The notes under the pieces are model-generated. The model had not been told where the DNA came from, made no database searches, and was given only the letters and a program-made list of their open reading frames with translations. The position numbers and the translations under genes were made by a program. A stretch of 64,000 nucleotides of DNA from the NCBI RefSeq assembly GCF_900105415.1, contig NZ_FNSM01000001.1, positions 2,456,501 through 2,520,500 of the forward strand, given 5' to 3'. This DNA is from Streptomyces sp. TLI_105. GTDB taxonomy: Bacteria > Actinomycetota > Actinomycetes > Streptomycetales > Streptomycetaceae. Each line of letters opens with the position of its first letter. Positions within the stretch are counted from its first letter, which is position 1. This document shows, one piece after another, positions 38,206 through 47,590 of this stretch.

Positions 38206-38703
38206 GTGACGTCTTCCCACCGGCCCTTCGGCCTGCCCGCCGCCGTCGCGGCCGCCGTCCTGTTGTCGGCCGCCGCCGGTTGTTCCTCACCGGACGCCGC
38301 GGCGTCCGCCGTGGTCCCGAACCCGCCGGCGGAGGAGGCCGCCCTCTGCCAGGCACTGGCGAAGGAGCTCCCCGAGACCGTGGCGGGCCTGGCGCGGAGT
38401 GACCCGGAGCCCGGCTCCGAGTTGACCGCCGGGTGGGGTGACGGTGCGATCGTACTGCGCTGCGGGGTCCCCCGGCCCGAAAAGATGAGCGACCCGAAGT
38501 CGCAGGGCGTCTCCGCGAACGGCGTGCGCTGGATGCTGGAGCAGCGCGAGGGCGACGGACCCCGTTTCACCTCGGTGTACCGCAGGACGTACGTCGAGGT
38601 GACGCTGGACGAGCGGTACGCGCACGACGCCGGTCCGCTCACGGATCTCGCGGGACCCGTGGAGCGGACCGTCCCGTGCGCCCTGGAGCCGGAGTGCGGG
38701 TGA
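38206..38703 (+). CDS. DUF3515 lipoprotein
   Basis: A 165-residue lipoprotein from GTG 38206. The hydrophobic leader ends in a lipobox (LLSAAAGC, about residue 26). The rest has LCQALAKELPETVAGLAR and VLRCGVPRPEKM, as in actinobacterial DUF3515 proteins. Function unknown. A -10-like TACGCT ends six bases before the start, so a leaderless transcript is plausible in addition to read-through from the Lrp gene. Confidence 0.85.
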   Translation: MTSSHRPFGLPAAVAAAVLLSAAAGCSSPDAAASAVVPNPPAEEAALCQALAKELPETVAGLARSDPEPGSELTAGWGDGAIVLRCGVPRPEKMSDPKSQGVSANGVRWMLEQREGDGPRFTSVYRRTYVEVTLDERYAHDAGPLTDLAGPVERTVPCALEPECG

Positions 38704-38734
38704 CCGCACCCCGGCGCCCCCGGTCCCGGTCCGT

Positions 38735-39874
<1,140 letters not shown>

Positions 39875-39954
39875 ATCGCGATGAGCGTACCTTGCGGCTC
39901 CCGAACTGCTGAGCGCCCCGCTCGCACGCGCGCGTACGGCTCACACGGCCGGGC

Positions 39955-40956
39955 TCAGCGGCGTTCGGGCTTGGCCGAGCGCGACATGAGCTCCTTGAGG
40001 GCGACGACGGGCGGCTTGCCGTCGTGGACGATCGAGACGACGGTCTCGGTGATGGGCATGTCGACGCCGTGGCGGCGGGCCAGATCGAGCACGGACTCGC
40101 AGGACTTGACGCCCTCGGCGGTCTGCTTGGTGGCCGCGATGGTCTCCTGGAGGGTCATCCCCCGGCCGAGGTTGGTGCCGAAGGTGTTGTTCCGGGAGAG
40201 CGGCGAGGAGCAGGTGGCGACGAGGTCGCCGAGGCCCGCGAGGCCGGAGAAGGTGAGCGGGTCGGCGCCCATGGCGAGGCCGAGGCGGGTGGTCTCGGCG
40301 AGGCCGCGGGTGATGAGCGTGGCCTTGGAGTTGTCGCCGAGTCCCATGCCGTTGGCGATGCCGACGGCGAGGCCGATGACGTTCTTGACGGCGCCGCCGA
40401 GTTCGCAGCCCACCACGTCGGTGTTGGTGTACGGGCGGAAGTACGGGGTCATGCAGGCGGTCTGGAGCCGCTGGGCGACCGTCTCGTCGGAGCAGGCGAC
40501 GACGGCGGCGGCGGGCTGCCGGGCGGCGATCTCCTTGGCCAGGTTGGGCCCGGTGAGGACGGCCACGCGGTCGGCGGGCACGTCGGCGACCTCGGTGATC
40601 ACCTCGCTCATCCGCTTGGCGGTGCCGAGTTCGACGCCCTTCATGAGGGAGACGAGGACGGTGTCGGGGGCGAGCACCGGCCGCCAGGCGGCGAGGTTGC
40701 CGCGCAGGGTCTGGGAGGGGACGACGAGGACGGTGAAGTCGGCGTCCGCGGCGGCCTCGGCGGGGTCCGCGGTGGCCGTGATGCCCTGCGGGAGTTCGAC
40801 GCCCGGCAGGTAGTCGGGGTTGACCCGGCCGGTGTTGATCTCCTTGGCGAGTTCGGCGCGGCGGCCCCAGAGGCTCACCTCGCAGCCCGCGTCGGCGAGC
40901 ACCATGGCGAAGGCGGTGCCCCAGGATCCGTTGCCGAAGACGGCTGCCCTGGTCAC
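39955..40956 (-). CDS. gpsA: Glycerol-3-phosphate dehydrogenase [NAD(P)+]
   Basis: A 333-residue enzyme making sn-glycerol-3-phosphate for phospholipids. GTG 40956 overlaps the plsC stop by four bases (GTGA). Seen: AAVFGNGSWGTAFAMVLAD (NAD loop), SLMKGVELGT, TGPNLAKEIA, GGAVKNVIGLAVGIANGMGLG (catalytic Lys) and TFSGLAGLGDLVATC. The coupling with an acyltransferase gene makes a phospholipid-start operon. Confidence 0.96.
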   Translation of the reverse strand: MTRAAVFGNGSWGTAFAMVLADAGCEVSLWGRRAELAKEINTGRVNPDYLPGVELPQGITATADPAEAAADADFTVLVVPSQTLRGNLAAWRPVLAPDTVLVSLMKGVELGTAKRMSEVITEVADVPADRVAVLTGPNLAKEIAARQPAAAVVACSDETVAQRLQTACMTPYFRPYTNTDVVGCELGGAVKNVIGLAVGIANGMGLGDNSKATLITRGLAETTRLGLAMGADPLTFSGLAGLGDLVATCSSPLSRNNTFGTNLGRGMTLQETIAATKQTAEGVKSCESVLDLARRHGVDMPITETVVSIVHDGKPPVVALKELMSRSAKPERR

Positions 40957-41705
40957 TTGGCGCCCTCCCCGGCGGCCCTGCGCCGCTGCTCCAGGCGGGC
41001 CTTGCGGTGGTCGTACGGCTCGGCGGGCGCCTTCTCGCCGCGGACCTCCTCCAGGAGGGCGGTGATGGCGGCCATGATGACCTCGGTGGCCTCGCGCAGG
41101 ACGTCGGGCGTGGGCTCCAGGCCGTGGAAGCGGGAGAGGTCGACGGGCGGTCCCGCCTGCACGATCAGCGTCTTGCGGGGGAACAGGCGGAGCTTGTTCT
41201 CCTTGGCGTACGGCGGCATCGCGAGGTTGGCGCCCCACTGGGCCACCGGGATGACGGGGACCTGGGTGAGCAGCGCGACGCGGGCGGCGCCGGTCTTGCC
41301 GGCCATGGGCCACATCTCGGGGTCGCGGGTGAGGGTGCCCTCCGGGTAGAAGGCGACGCACTCGCCGCGCTCGATGGCGTCGACGGCGGCGCGGAAGGCG
41401 TCGAGCGCGTTGGTCGTCTCGCGGTAGACCGGGATCTGGCCGGTGTTGCGGAGCATCGTGGCGACGAAGCCGCCCTTGAAGAGTCCGGCCTTGGCGAGGA
41501 AGCGCGGGACCCGGCCGGTGTTGTACTGGTAGTGCGCGTAGGACAGCGGGTCCAGGTAGGAGTTGTGGTTGACCGCGGTGATGAAACCGCCGTCGGCCGG
41601 AATGTGCTCCATACCGCGCCAGTCCCGCTTGAACAGAACCACCAGGGGGGGTTTGGCGATGACCGCCGCGAGGCGGTACCAGAAGCCGATTCTGCGGCGG
41701 GGCAC
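40953..41705 (-). CDS. plsC: 1-acyl-sn-glycerol-3-phosphate acyltransferase (PlsC family)
   Basis: A 250-residue acyltransferase. Start GTG 41705 (MPRRRIGFWYRLAAVI), with GGAGAAAGG upstream. The catalytic NHNSYLD (HX4D) and the FYPEGTLTRD motif are clear, and a hydrophobic N-terminus suggests membrane association. It is coupled to gpsA, so product and substrate steps of phosphatidic acid synthesis are linked. Confidence 0.93.
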   Translation of the reverse strand: MPRRRIGFWYRLAAVIAKPPLVVLFKRDWRGMEHIPADGGFITAVNHNSYLDPLSYAHYQYNTGRVPRFLAKAGLFKGGFVATMLRNTGQIPVYRETTNALDAFRAAVDAIERGECVAFYPEGTLTRDPEMWPMAGKTGAARVALLTQVPVIPVAQWGANLAMPPYAKENKLRLFPRKTLIVQAGPPVDLSRFHGLEPTPDVLREATEVIMAAITALLEEVRGEKAPAEPYDHRKARLEQRRRAAGEGAK

Positions 41706-41822
41706 TCGGACACCTTTCTCCGGGACTGGCTGGCAGGGGGTCAAGTGTCGCCCCATGCTCCTGGTCTGTCGAGTGACACCGTACGCCCCGGGACCTCCGG
41801 TCGACCGCGTGGGCGGGACAGA

Positions 41823-42497
41823 ATGGCCCCGATGAAGACGCTGCCCCCGATGCGCACCGGCGCCGACGACGGCTGGTCCCTGGTCGTCCCCCTGAAGCCC
41901 CTCGCCCTGGCCAAGAGCAGGCTGGCGGCCACGGCGGGCGCGCGGCTGCGTCCCCGGCTCGCGCTGGCGTTCGCCGAGGACACCGTGGAGGCGGTGCTGA
42001 ACTGCGCGCGCGTGCGCGATGTGGCGGTCGTCACGGACGATCCGGTGGCCGGCGCGGCGCTCGCGGCGCTGGGCGCGCGGATCGTGCCGGACTCCCCGGC
42101 GGCGGGGCTCAACGCGGCGCTGGCGCACGGGGCGCGGGCCGTGCGTTCCGGGCGGCCGCACGCGCGCGTGGCGGCGCTCAACGCGGACCTCCCGGCGCTG
42201 CGGCCCGCGGAGCTGACCCGGGTCCTGGACGCGGCCGGAAATTTTACGAGGGCATTTCTCTCGGATGCCGCCGAAATAGGTACGACATTCCTCTCGGCGG
42301 CGCCGGGGGCGGAATTGGAACCGGCATTCGGGGGCGCGTCGAGGCTGCGGCATTTGTCTTCGGGGGCGGCCGAAATCCGGCTCGCCGGGGTGGATTCCGT
42401 ACGCCGGGACGTGGACACCGGGGAGGATCTGGCGGCGGCGCTGGCGCTGGGGCTCGGTCCGCGGACGGCCGCCCGGTGGGCGACGGCGGCCGGATAG
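41823..42497 (+). CDS. cofC: Phosphoenolpyruvate/2-phospholactate guanylyltransferase (F420 biosynthesis)
   Basis: A 224-residue enzyme (ATG 41823; ATG 41832 is an alternative) that makes the activated lactyl or enolpyruvyl donor for coenzyme F420. SLVVPLKPLALAKSRL near the start and VVTDDPVAGAALAALGARIV, then LNADLPALRP, match CofC/FbiD nucleotidyltransferases. The stretch about 42239-42400 is markedly A/T-rich compared with the rest of the gene, although the frame stays intact. Other F420 genes are not in the window. Confidence 0.9.
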   Translation: MAPMKTLPPMRTGADDGWSLVVPLKPLALAKSRLAATAGARLRPRLALAFAEDTVEAVLNCARVRDVAVVTDDPVAGAALAALGARIVPDSPAAGLNAALAHGARAVRSGRPHARVAALNADLPALRPAELTRVLDAAGNFTRAFLSDAAEIGTTFLSAAPGAELEPAFGGASRLRHLSSGAAEIRLAGVDSVRRDVDTGEDLAAALALGLGPRTAARWATAAG

Positions 42498-42507
42498 GCT
42501 GCGGTCC

Positions 42508-42717
42508 ATGCAGGCGACCGCGTTCACGTACGACCCCGAGACCCGCAGCGGCAGTGTGCTGCTCGACGACGGCACCCCCGTGGAGTTCGGGGCGGAGGCC
42601 TTCGAGGCGGGCGGGCTGCGGTTGCTGCGGCCGGGGCAGCGGGTGCGGATCGAGACCGAGCCCGGCACGTCGGGCGCGGGGCTCCGGATCACCCTGGTGA
42701 CGCTGCAGACCTTCTGA
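42508..42717 (+). CDS. Small conserved beta-barrel-like protein (cold-shock-like)
   Basis: A 69-residue protein starting MQATAFTYDPETRSGSVLLD at ATG 42508. Short alternating strands (GSVLLDDGTPVEF, LLRPGQRVRIETE, RITLVTLQTF) suggest an OB-like fold distantly like cold-shock proteins. Function unknown. A -10-like TAGGCT, which includes the cofC stop codon, ends seven bases before the ATG; the gene may be leaderless or read through from cofC. Confidence 0.75.
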   Translation: MQATAFTYDPETRSGSVLLDDGTPVEFGAEAFEAGGLRLLRPGQRVRIETEPGTSGAGLRITLVTLQTF

Positions 42718-42726
42718 GACGCGCCG

Positions 42727-42758
42727 CGGGCCGGGCTCCCGGAGGGGAGCCCGGCCCG
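42727..42758. terminator. Bidirectional terminator before hupS
   Basis: GGGCCGGGCTCCC pairs with GGGAGCCCGGCCC around GGAG. It lies between the convergent small gene and hupS. Confidence 0.8.
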
Positions 42759-42778
42759 GCGGGTCGGTACCGCGCGTC

Positions 42779-43486
42779 CTACTTCTTGGCGGCGGTCTTC
42801 TTGGCGGTCGTCTTGCGCGCCGTCGTCTTCTTGGCGGGCGCCTTCGTCGCCGTGGCCTTCTTCGCGGCCGGCGCGGTCTTCTTGGCGGTGGCCTTGGTCG
42901 CCTTCTTCGCGGTGGCGGCCGTGGTGGTCTTCTTGGCGGCGGCGGTGGTCTTCTTCGTCGCGGCCGTCGTGGCCTTCTTCGCCGGGGTCGCCTTCTTCGC
43001 GGCGGCCGCGGTGGTCTTCTTGGCGGCGGCGGTGGTCTTCTTCACCGCGGCCGTCGTGGCCTTCTTCACGGGGGTCGCCTTCTTCGCGGCGGCCTTCTTG
43101 GCGGTGGTGGCCTTCTTGGCGGCGGCCTTCTTCACGGTCGCGGAGGCGCCACCGGTGAGGCTGCCCTTGGGGGCCTTCTTGACGGAGACCTCGCCGCCCT
43201 TGGGGAGCTTCTTCGAGCCGCTGACCAGGTCCTTGAAGCCCTGACCTGCACGGAAGCGCGGGACGGAGGTCTTCTTGACCCGGACGCGCTCACCCGTCTG
43301 CGGGTTGCGGGCGTAGCGGGCCGGCCGGTCGACCTTCTCGAACGAGCCGAAACCGGTGACCGAGACCCGGTCACCGGCCACCACGGCGCGCACGATGGCG
43401 TCGAGCACGTGGTCGACGGCTTCGGCGGCCTGCTGACGACCGCCCATCTTGTCGGCAATCGCTTCTACGAGCTGCGCCTTGTTCAC
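42779..43486 (-). CDS. hupS: HU-like nucleoid protein with lysine-rich tail (HupS)
   Basis: A 235-residue protein from GTG 43486. Residues 1-90 are a normal HU domain (MNKAQLVEAIADKMGG, TGFGSFEKVDRPARYARNPQTG). Residues about 115-235 are a low-complexity tail of Lys-Lys-Ala/Thr repeats, histone-H1-like. This two-part design is the HupS type of Streptomyces, known to act in spore nucleoid compaction. The tail repeats are prone to length variation. The promoter upstream is well formed. Confidence 0.95.
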   Translation of the reverse strand: MNKAQLVEAIADKMGGRQQAAEAVDHVLDAIVRAVVAGDRVSVTGFGSFEKVDRPARYARNPQTGERVRVKKTSVPRFRAGQGFKDLVSGSKKLPKGGEVSVKKAPKGSLTGGASATVKKAAAKKATTAKKAAAKKATPVKKATTAAVKKTTAAAKKTTAAAAKKATPAKKATTAATKKTTAAAKKTTTAATAKKATKATAKKTAPAAKKATATKAPAKKTTARKTTAKKTAAKK

Positions 43487-43537
43487 GTCTTCCCCTTCGG
43501 AGACATTGCCAGAACGAAAGTGTTCAAGCTTTTTCGC

Positions 43538-43566
43538 ACGTTAGGCATGTATATACCGCAAATCAA
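43538..43566 (-). promoter_or_regulatory. Predicted hupS promoter
   Basis: On the minus strand TTGATT (43566-43561), a 17-base spacer and TAACGT (43543-43538). It lies about 50 bp before the hupS GTG in an A/T-rich gap. Confidence 0.6.
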
Positions 43567-43629
43567 ACACGAAACGGTCTAATCACCCTAGTGCCGCAAC
43601 GCGGAAGTTCCGTTGCGGAGTTCCTGGTG

Positions 43630-43857
43630 TCAGTCGTCCTCTGGGAATCGGCCCTCATCGAGGTCCTTCATCAACCGGTCGAGACGCGTGGCCGCGTCCT
43701 TGAGATCGTGCTTCGCCGCTGCCGTGACGACCAGCAGCTTCCGGGACAGCGCCATCCTTACGCCCTCCGGGACTTGCAGTGAGCGCACCCTTGTGTGCGC
43801 TTCCTTCAATCGGGCGGCGACTGCCTCGTAGAGCTCGAGTTGGCTGTCGCGTTCCAT
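43630..43857 (-). CDS. Small conserved helical protein
   Basis: A 75-residue protein starting MERDSQLELYEAVAARLKEA at ATG 43857. It is mostly helical (EGVRMALSRKLLVVTAAAKHDLKDAATRLDRLMKDLDEG) and charged. I know it only as a conserved Streptomyces hypothetical. It lies between hupS and leuD on the same strand, after the leuD terminator. Confidence 0.75.
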   Translation of the reverse strand: MERDSQLELYEAVAARLKEAHTRVRSLQVPEGVRMALSRKLLVVTAAAKHDLKDAATRLDRLMKDLDEGRFPEDD

Positions 43858-43910
43858 GCACCGATTGTGCCATCTAGGGCGAGTTGTCGCCCGACAGGGT
43901 CTCAACAAGC

Positions 43911-43946
43911 GACTGCGCCCCCCACCGGTCGGTGGGGGGCGCAGTC
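43911..43946 (-). terminator. Terminator of leuCD
   Basis: A 16- to 17-bp stem (43911-43927 with 43930-43946) rich in G/C, 15 bp after the leuD stop. Confidence 0.85.
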
Positions 43947-43961
43947 TTGGAAAAGCGCTGC

Positions 43962-44555
43962 TCAGAACGTAATTGTACGGGGCTTGAAGGCCGGTCGAGC
44001 GGCCTCGTAGGCAGCGATGTCCGCTTCGTTCTGAAGGGTGAGGCTGATGTCGTCGAGACCGTTGAGCAGTCGCCAGCGGGCGTTCTCGTCGAGCTCGAAG
44101 TCGGCCTCGATCCCGGCGGCCAGAACCTTGCGGGTCTCCAGGTCGACGGTGATCTCGGCGGTCGGGTCGGCCTCGGTCAGCTCCCAGAGGGCGTCCACCG
44201 TCTCCTGCGGGAGGACGACGGTGAGCAGGCCGTTCTTCAGCGAGTTGCCGCGGAAGATGTCGGCGAAGCGGGAGGAGATGACCGCCTGGAAGCCGTAGTT
44301 CTGGAGCGCCCAGACGGCGTGCTCGCGGGAGGAGCCGGTGCCGAAGTCGGGGCCGGCGACCAGGACCGTGGCGCCCTGCCGCTCGGGGCGGTTGAGGACG
44401 AACTCGGAGTCCTTGCGCCAGGCCTCGAAGAGACCGTCCTCGAAGCCGTCGCGGGTGACCTTCTTCAGCCAGTGCGCCGGGATGATCTGGTCGGTGTCGA
44501 CGTTGCTGCGACGCAGCGGGACGGCCCGGCCGGTGTGCGTGGTGAAAGCTTCCAT
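43962..44555 (-). CDS. leuD: 3-isopropylmalate dehydratase small subunit
   Basis: A 197-residue swivel-domain subunit of isopropylmalate isomerase in leucine synthesis. Start ATG 44555, six bases after the leuC stop. Marks: [17 protein letters not shown] and [17 protein letters not shown]. The length is normal for the bacterial form. Confidence 0.97.
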   Translation of the reverse strand: MEAFTTHTGRAVPLRRSNVDTDQIIPAHWLKKVTRDGFEDGLFEAWRKDSEFVLNRPERQGATVLVAGPDFGTGSSREHAVWALQNYGFQAVISSRFADIFRGNSLKNGLLTVVLPQETVDALWELTEADPTAEITVDLETRKVLAAGIEADFELDENARWRLLNGLDDISLTLQNEADIAAYEAARPAFKPRTITF

Positions 44556-44561
44556 GGTTCC

Positions 44562-45986
44562 TCAGACCCCCGCGGTGGTGGCGACGTCGGACAGATCGGC
44601 CGGGGAGGCCAGGTGGCCCAGGACGGCGGTGGCGGCGGCGACCTGGGGGGAGACCAGGTGGGTGCGGCCGCCCTTGCCCTGCCGGCCCTCGAAGTTGCGG
44701 TTGGAGGTGGACGCGGAGCGCTCACCGGGGGCCAGTTGGTCGGGGTTCATGCCCAGGCACATGGAGCAGCCCGCGTGCCGCCATTCGGCGCCGGCCTCCT
44801 TGAAGACCTTGTCCAGGCCCTCCTCGACGGCCTGCAGGGCGACCCGGACCGAGCCGGGGACGACCAGCATGCGGACGCCGTCGGCGACCTTGCGGCCCTC
44901 CAGGAGGGAGGCCGCGTTGCGCAGGTCCTCGATGCGGCCGTTGGTGCAGGAGCCTACGAAGACGGTGTCGACCTTGATGTCGCGCAGCGGCTGCCCGGCG
45001 GTCAACCCCATGTACTCCAGGGCCTTTTCGGCGGCGAGGCGCTCCGAAGCGTCTTCGTACGAAGCCGGGTCGGGGACGTTCGCCGAAAGCGGCGCGCCCT
45101 GGCCCGGGTTGGTGCCCCAGGTGACGAACGGCGCCAGCGCAGCCGCGTCGATGACGACCTCGGCGTCGAAGACCGCGTCCTCGTCGGACTTCAGGGTCTT
45201 CCAGTACGCGACGGCGGCGTCCCAGTCCTCGCCCTCGGGGGCGTGGGCGCGGCCCTTCAGATAGGCGAAGGTGGTCTCGTCGGGGGCGATCATGCCCGCG
45301 CGGGCGCCGGCCTCGATCGACATGTTGCAGATGGTCATCCGGGCCTCCATCGAGAGCTTCTCGATGGCGGAGCCGCGGTACTCCAGGATGTAGCCCTGGC
45401 CGCCGCCGGTGCCGATCTTCGCGATGATCGCCAGGATCAGGTCCTTGGCGGTGACGTCCTCGGGCAGCTCGCCGTCGACCGTGATCGCCATGGTCTTGGG
45501 GCGGGCCAGCGGCAGCGTCTGGGTGGCGAGCACGTGCTCGACCTGGCTGGTGCCGATGCCGAACGCCAGCGCGCCGAAGGCGCCGTGCGTGGAGGTGTGC
45601 GAGTCGCCGCAGACCACGGTGGTGCCGGGCTGGGTCAGGCCCAGCTGGGGGCCCACGACGTGGACGACGCCCTGCTCGACGTCGCCGAGCGGGTGCAGCC
45701 GGACGCCGAATTCGGCACAGTTCTTGCGGAGGGTCTCCAGCTGGGCGCGGGAGACCGGGTCGGCGATCGGCTTGTCGATGTCGAGGGTGGGGGTGTTGTG
45801 GTCCTCGGTCGCGATGGTGAGGTCGAGGCGCCGCACCTGCCGGCCGTTCTGCCGGAGACCGTCGAAGGCCTGGGGGCTGGTCACCTCGTGCAGCAGGTGC
45901 AGATCGATGAAGAGGAGGTCGGGCTCGCCCTCGGCGCGCCGGACGACGTGGTCGTCCCAGACCTTCTCCGCGAGTGTCCTACCCAT
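44562..45986 (-). CDS. leuC: 3-isopropylmalate dehydratase large subunit
   Basis: A 474-residue aconitase-family protein from ATG 45986. It holds the [4Fe-4S] cysteines in [13 protein letters not shown] and [31 protein letters not shown] and the N-terminal [16 protein letters not shown] are family-typical. It heads the leuCD operon and is divergent from ndgR, with a palindrome in between. Confidence 0.97.
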   Translation of the reverse strand: MGRTLAEKVWDDHVVRRAEGEPDLLFIDLHLLHEVTSPQAFDGLRQNGRQVRRLDLTIATEDHNTPTLDIDKPIADPVSRAQLETLRKNCAEFGVRLHPLGDVEQGVVHVVGPQLGLTQPGTTVVCGDSHTSTHGAFGALAFGIGTSQVEHVLATQTLPLARPKTMAITVDGELPEDVTAKDLILAIIAKIGTGGGQGYILEYRGSAIEKLSMEARMTICNMSIEAGARAGMIAPDETTFAYLKGRAHAPEGEDWDAAVAYWKTLKSDEDAVFDAEVVIDAAALAPFVTWGTNPGQGAPLSANVPDPASYEDASERLAAEKALEYMGLTAGQPLRDIKVDTVFVGSCTNGRIEDLRNAASLLEGRKVADGVRMLVVPGSVRVALQAVEEGLDKVFKEAGAEWRHAGCSMCLGMNPDQLAPGERSASTSNRNFEGRQGKGGRTHLVSPQVAAATAVLGHLASPADLSDVATTAGV

Positions 45987-46093
45987 CGCTTTCCCTCCGG
46001 CCGACGTCTACGCCGGCACAACTAGAGACCCGTTTCGCGGGCCGTTGTGCGGCCGCATCACCAGGGTCACAGGTTCCGAGAAAAATTGAACTT

Positions 46094-46114
46094 GCGTTTC
46101 ACAGAGTGAGACGC
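46094..46114. promoter_or_regulatory. Likely NdgR operator between leuC and ndgR
   Basis: GCGTTTCAC-AGA-GTGAGACGC is a 21-bp palindrome with one mismatched pair. It falls between a possible ndgR -35 (TTGCGT, 46092-46097, overlapping it) and -10 (GAATAT, 46115-46120), so binding would block ndgR and could affect leuC. Confidence 0.65.
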
Positions 46115-46126
46115 GAATATCGTTGC

Positions 46127-46843
46127 ATGGACAACTCTAGCGGCGTAGGCGTTCTCGACAAGGCAGCCCTTGTCCTGAGCGCCCTGGAGTCCGGTCCGGC
46201 CACCCTCGCAGGACTGGTCGCGGCGACGGGACTCGCACGACCCACGGCCCACCGACTGGCCGTGGCACTGGAACACCACCGGATGGTGGCGCGTGACATG
46301 CAGGGCCGGTTCATCCTCGGACCGCGCCTGGCGGAGCTCGCCGCCGCGGCCGGCGAGGACCGCCTGCTCGCGACCGCGGGCCCGGTTCTGACGCATCTGC
46401 GCGACGTCACCGGCGAGAGCGCCCAGCTCTACCGACGCCAGGGCGACATGCGCATCTGCGTGGCGGCGGCCGAGCGGCTCTCGGGCCTGCGGGACACCGT
46501 CCCGGTCGGCTCGACGCTGACCATGAAGGCCGGCTCGTCCGCGCAGATCCTGATGGCCTGGGAGGAGCCCGAGCGGCTGCACCGCGGCCTCCAGGGCGCC
46601 CGCTTCACGGCGACGGCCCTGTCGGGCGTACGGCGCCGCGGCTGGGCCCAGTCGATCGGCGAGCGGGAGCCGGGCGTGGCGTCCGTCTCCGCGCCCGTAC
46701 GCGGTCCCTCGAACCGCGTGGTGGCCGCCGTCTCGGTCTCGGGCCCCATCGAGCGTCTGACGCGCCACCCGGGCCGTATGCACGCCCAGGCGGTCATCGA
46801 CGCCGCCGCCCGTCTCTCCGAGGCGCTCCGCCGCAACGGCTGA
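46127..46843 (+). CDS. ndgR: IclR-family regulator NdgR
   Basis: A 238-residue regulator from ATG 46127. The N-terminal winged helix has GVLDKAALVLSALESGPATL and ATGLARPTAHRLAVALEHH. The C-terminal IclR effector domain has RLSGLRDTVPVGSTLTMKAGSSAQILMA and SAPVRGPSNRVVAAVSVSGP. NdgR in S. coelicolor controls leucine, other amino acid and antibiotic genes and binds before leuCD. The divergent placement with the 21-bp palindrome agrees with that. Confidence 0.95.
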   Translation: MDNSSGVGVLDKAALVLSALESGPATLAGLVAATGLARPTAHRLAVALEHHRMVARDMQGRFILGPRLAELAAAAGEDRLLATAGPVLTHLRDVTGESAQLYRRQGDMRICVAAAERLSGLRDTVPVGSTLTMKAGSSAQILMAWEEPERLHRGLQGARFTATALSGVRRRGWAQSIGEREPGVASVSAPVRGPSNRVVAAVSVSGPIERLTRHPGRMHAQAVIDAAARLSEALRRNG

Positions 46844-46867
46844 GCTCCGCCGTCCCTCCTGTTCGTC

Positions 46868-46903
46868 CCGGCCCACCGCTCCAACGCCGCAGCGGTGGGC
46901 CGG
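46868..46903 (+). terminator. Terminator of ndgR
   Basis: CCGGCCCACCGCT pairs with AGCGGTGGGCCGG, a 13-bp stem 25 bp after the ndgR stop. Confidence 0.8.
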
Positions 46904-46927
46904 AGTTGTGTGCGCGGTACCGAACAG

Positions 46928-46963
46928 CGAAGAAGCCCTCCCCCGAAGGGAAGGGCTTCTTCG
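46928..46963 (-). terminator. Terminator of the tRNA cluster
   Basis: CGAAGAAGCCCT (46928-46939) pairs with AGGGCTTCTTCG (46952-46963). It lies directly after the last tRNA on the minus strand. Confidence 0.8.
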
Positions 46964-46968
46964 TCTTG

Positions 46969-47041
46969 TACCCCCGACCGGATTCGAACCGGCGCTACCG
47001 CCTTGAGAGGGCGGCGTGCTAGGCCGCTACACAACGGGGGC
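46969..47041 (-). tRNA. tRNA-Glu (CTC)
   Basis: Folds as a complete cloverleaf of 73 nt. The anticodon loop CTCTCAA gives CTC (reads GAG). T-arm GGTTCGAATCC. CCA is not encoded. The 3'-most gene of a five-tRNA minus-strand cluster, before the terminator. Confidence 0.96.
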
Positions 47042-47083
47042 AAGATCTTGCTTCCACGCGACGGATCGCCTGGATTTACTGCG

Positions 47084-47155
47084 CTGGCCTACCTGGACTC
47101 GAACCAAGACTAACTGAACCAGAATCAGTCGTGCTGCCAATTACACCATAGGCCA
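47084..47155 (-). tRNA. tRNA-Gln (CTG)
   Basis: A 72-nt cloverleaf starting TGGCCTATGG. The anticodon loop TTCTGGT gives CTG (reads CAG). The T-arm GGTTCGAGTCC and the acceptor TGGCCTA/TAGGCCA pair fully. Confidence 0.96.
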
Positions 47156-47176
47156 CTGGTGGTTTAGACCAGTTGG

Positions 47177-47249
47177 TACCCCCGACCGGATTCGAACCGG
47201 CGCTACCGCCTTGAGAGGGCGGCGTGCTAGGCCGCTACACAACGGGGGC
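47177..47249 (-). tRNA. tRNA-Glu (CTC)
   Basis: Identical to the other two Glu copies over 73 nt. The spacer to the next tRNA holds a small CTGGT/ACCAG hairpin (about 47156-47172), a possible processing signal. Confidence 0.96.
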
Positions 47250-47310
47250 CCTAGCGATCCTGCATCGAGACCACCGGGAGCTACCCAGGTGATCCCGCGG
47301 GAAGGATCTG

Positions 47311-47383
47311 TACCCCCGACCGGATTCGAACCGGCGCTACCGCCTTGAGAGGGCGGCGTGCTAGGCCGCTACACAACGGGGGC
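47311..47383 (-). tRNA. tRNA-Glu (CTC)
   Basis: Third identical copy. The spacers on each side differ from the other spacers, so the copies are kept identical while spacers drift. Confidence 0.96.
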
Positions 47384-47423
47384 TTCGTGGATGCCATCCA
47401 CAGGTGCAGATGAGCTCTGCGAG

Positions 47424-47495
47424 CTGGCCTACCTGGACTCGAACCAAGACTAACTGAACCAGAATCAGTCGTGCTGCCAATTACACCATAGGCCA
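47424..47495 (-). tRNA. tRNA-Gln (CTG)
   Basis: Second identical copy of tRNA-Gln(CTG). It is the 5'-most gene of the cluster on the minus strand, so the cluster promoter should lie in 47496-47590. Confidence 0.96.
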
Positions 47496-47590
47496 CCGGA
47501 ACTTGATCACTTCGATAAGGGATCCTGCTCGGCTTGCGCTTCCGGGGCTTTCCGGCCTTTCGGCCCGTTCCCCTCGGCGCAGAAAGAACA

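Noticed and set aside
42786-43244. Plus-strand hydrophobic frame resembling a multi-pass membrane protein
   Set aside because: It is the reverse complement of the lysine/alanine tail of HupS; Lys codons read backwards as Phe/Leu give false hydrophobicity.
46940-47590. CRISPR-like repeated structure
   Set aside because: The repeats are complete tRNA genes (Glu x3, Gln x2), not spacer-repeat units.
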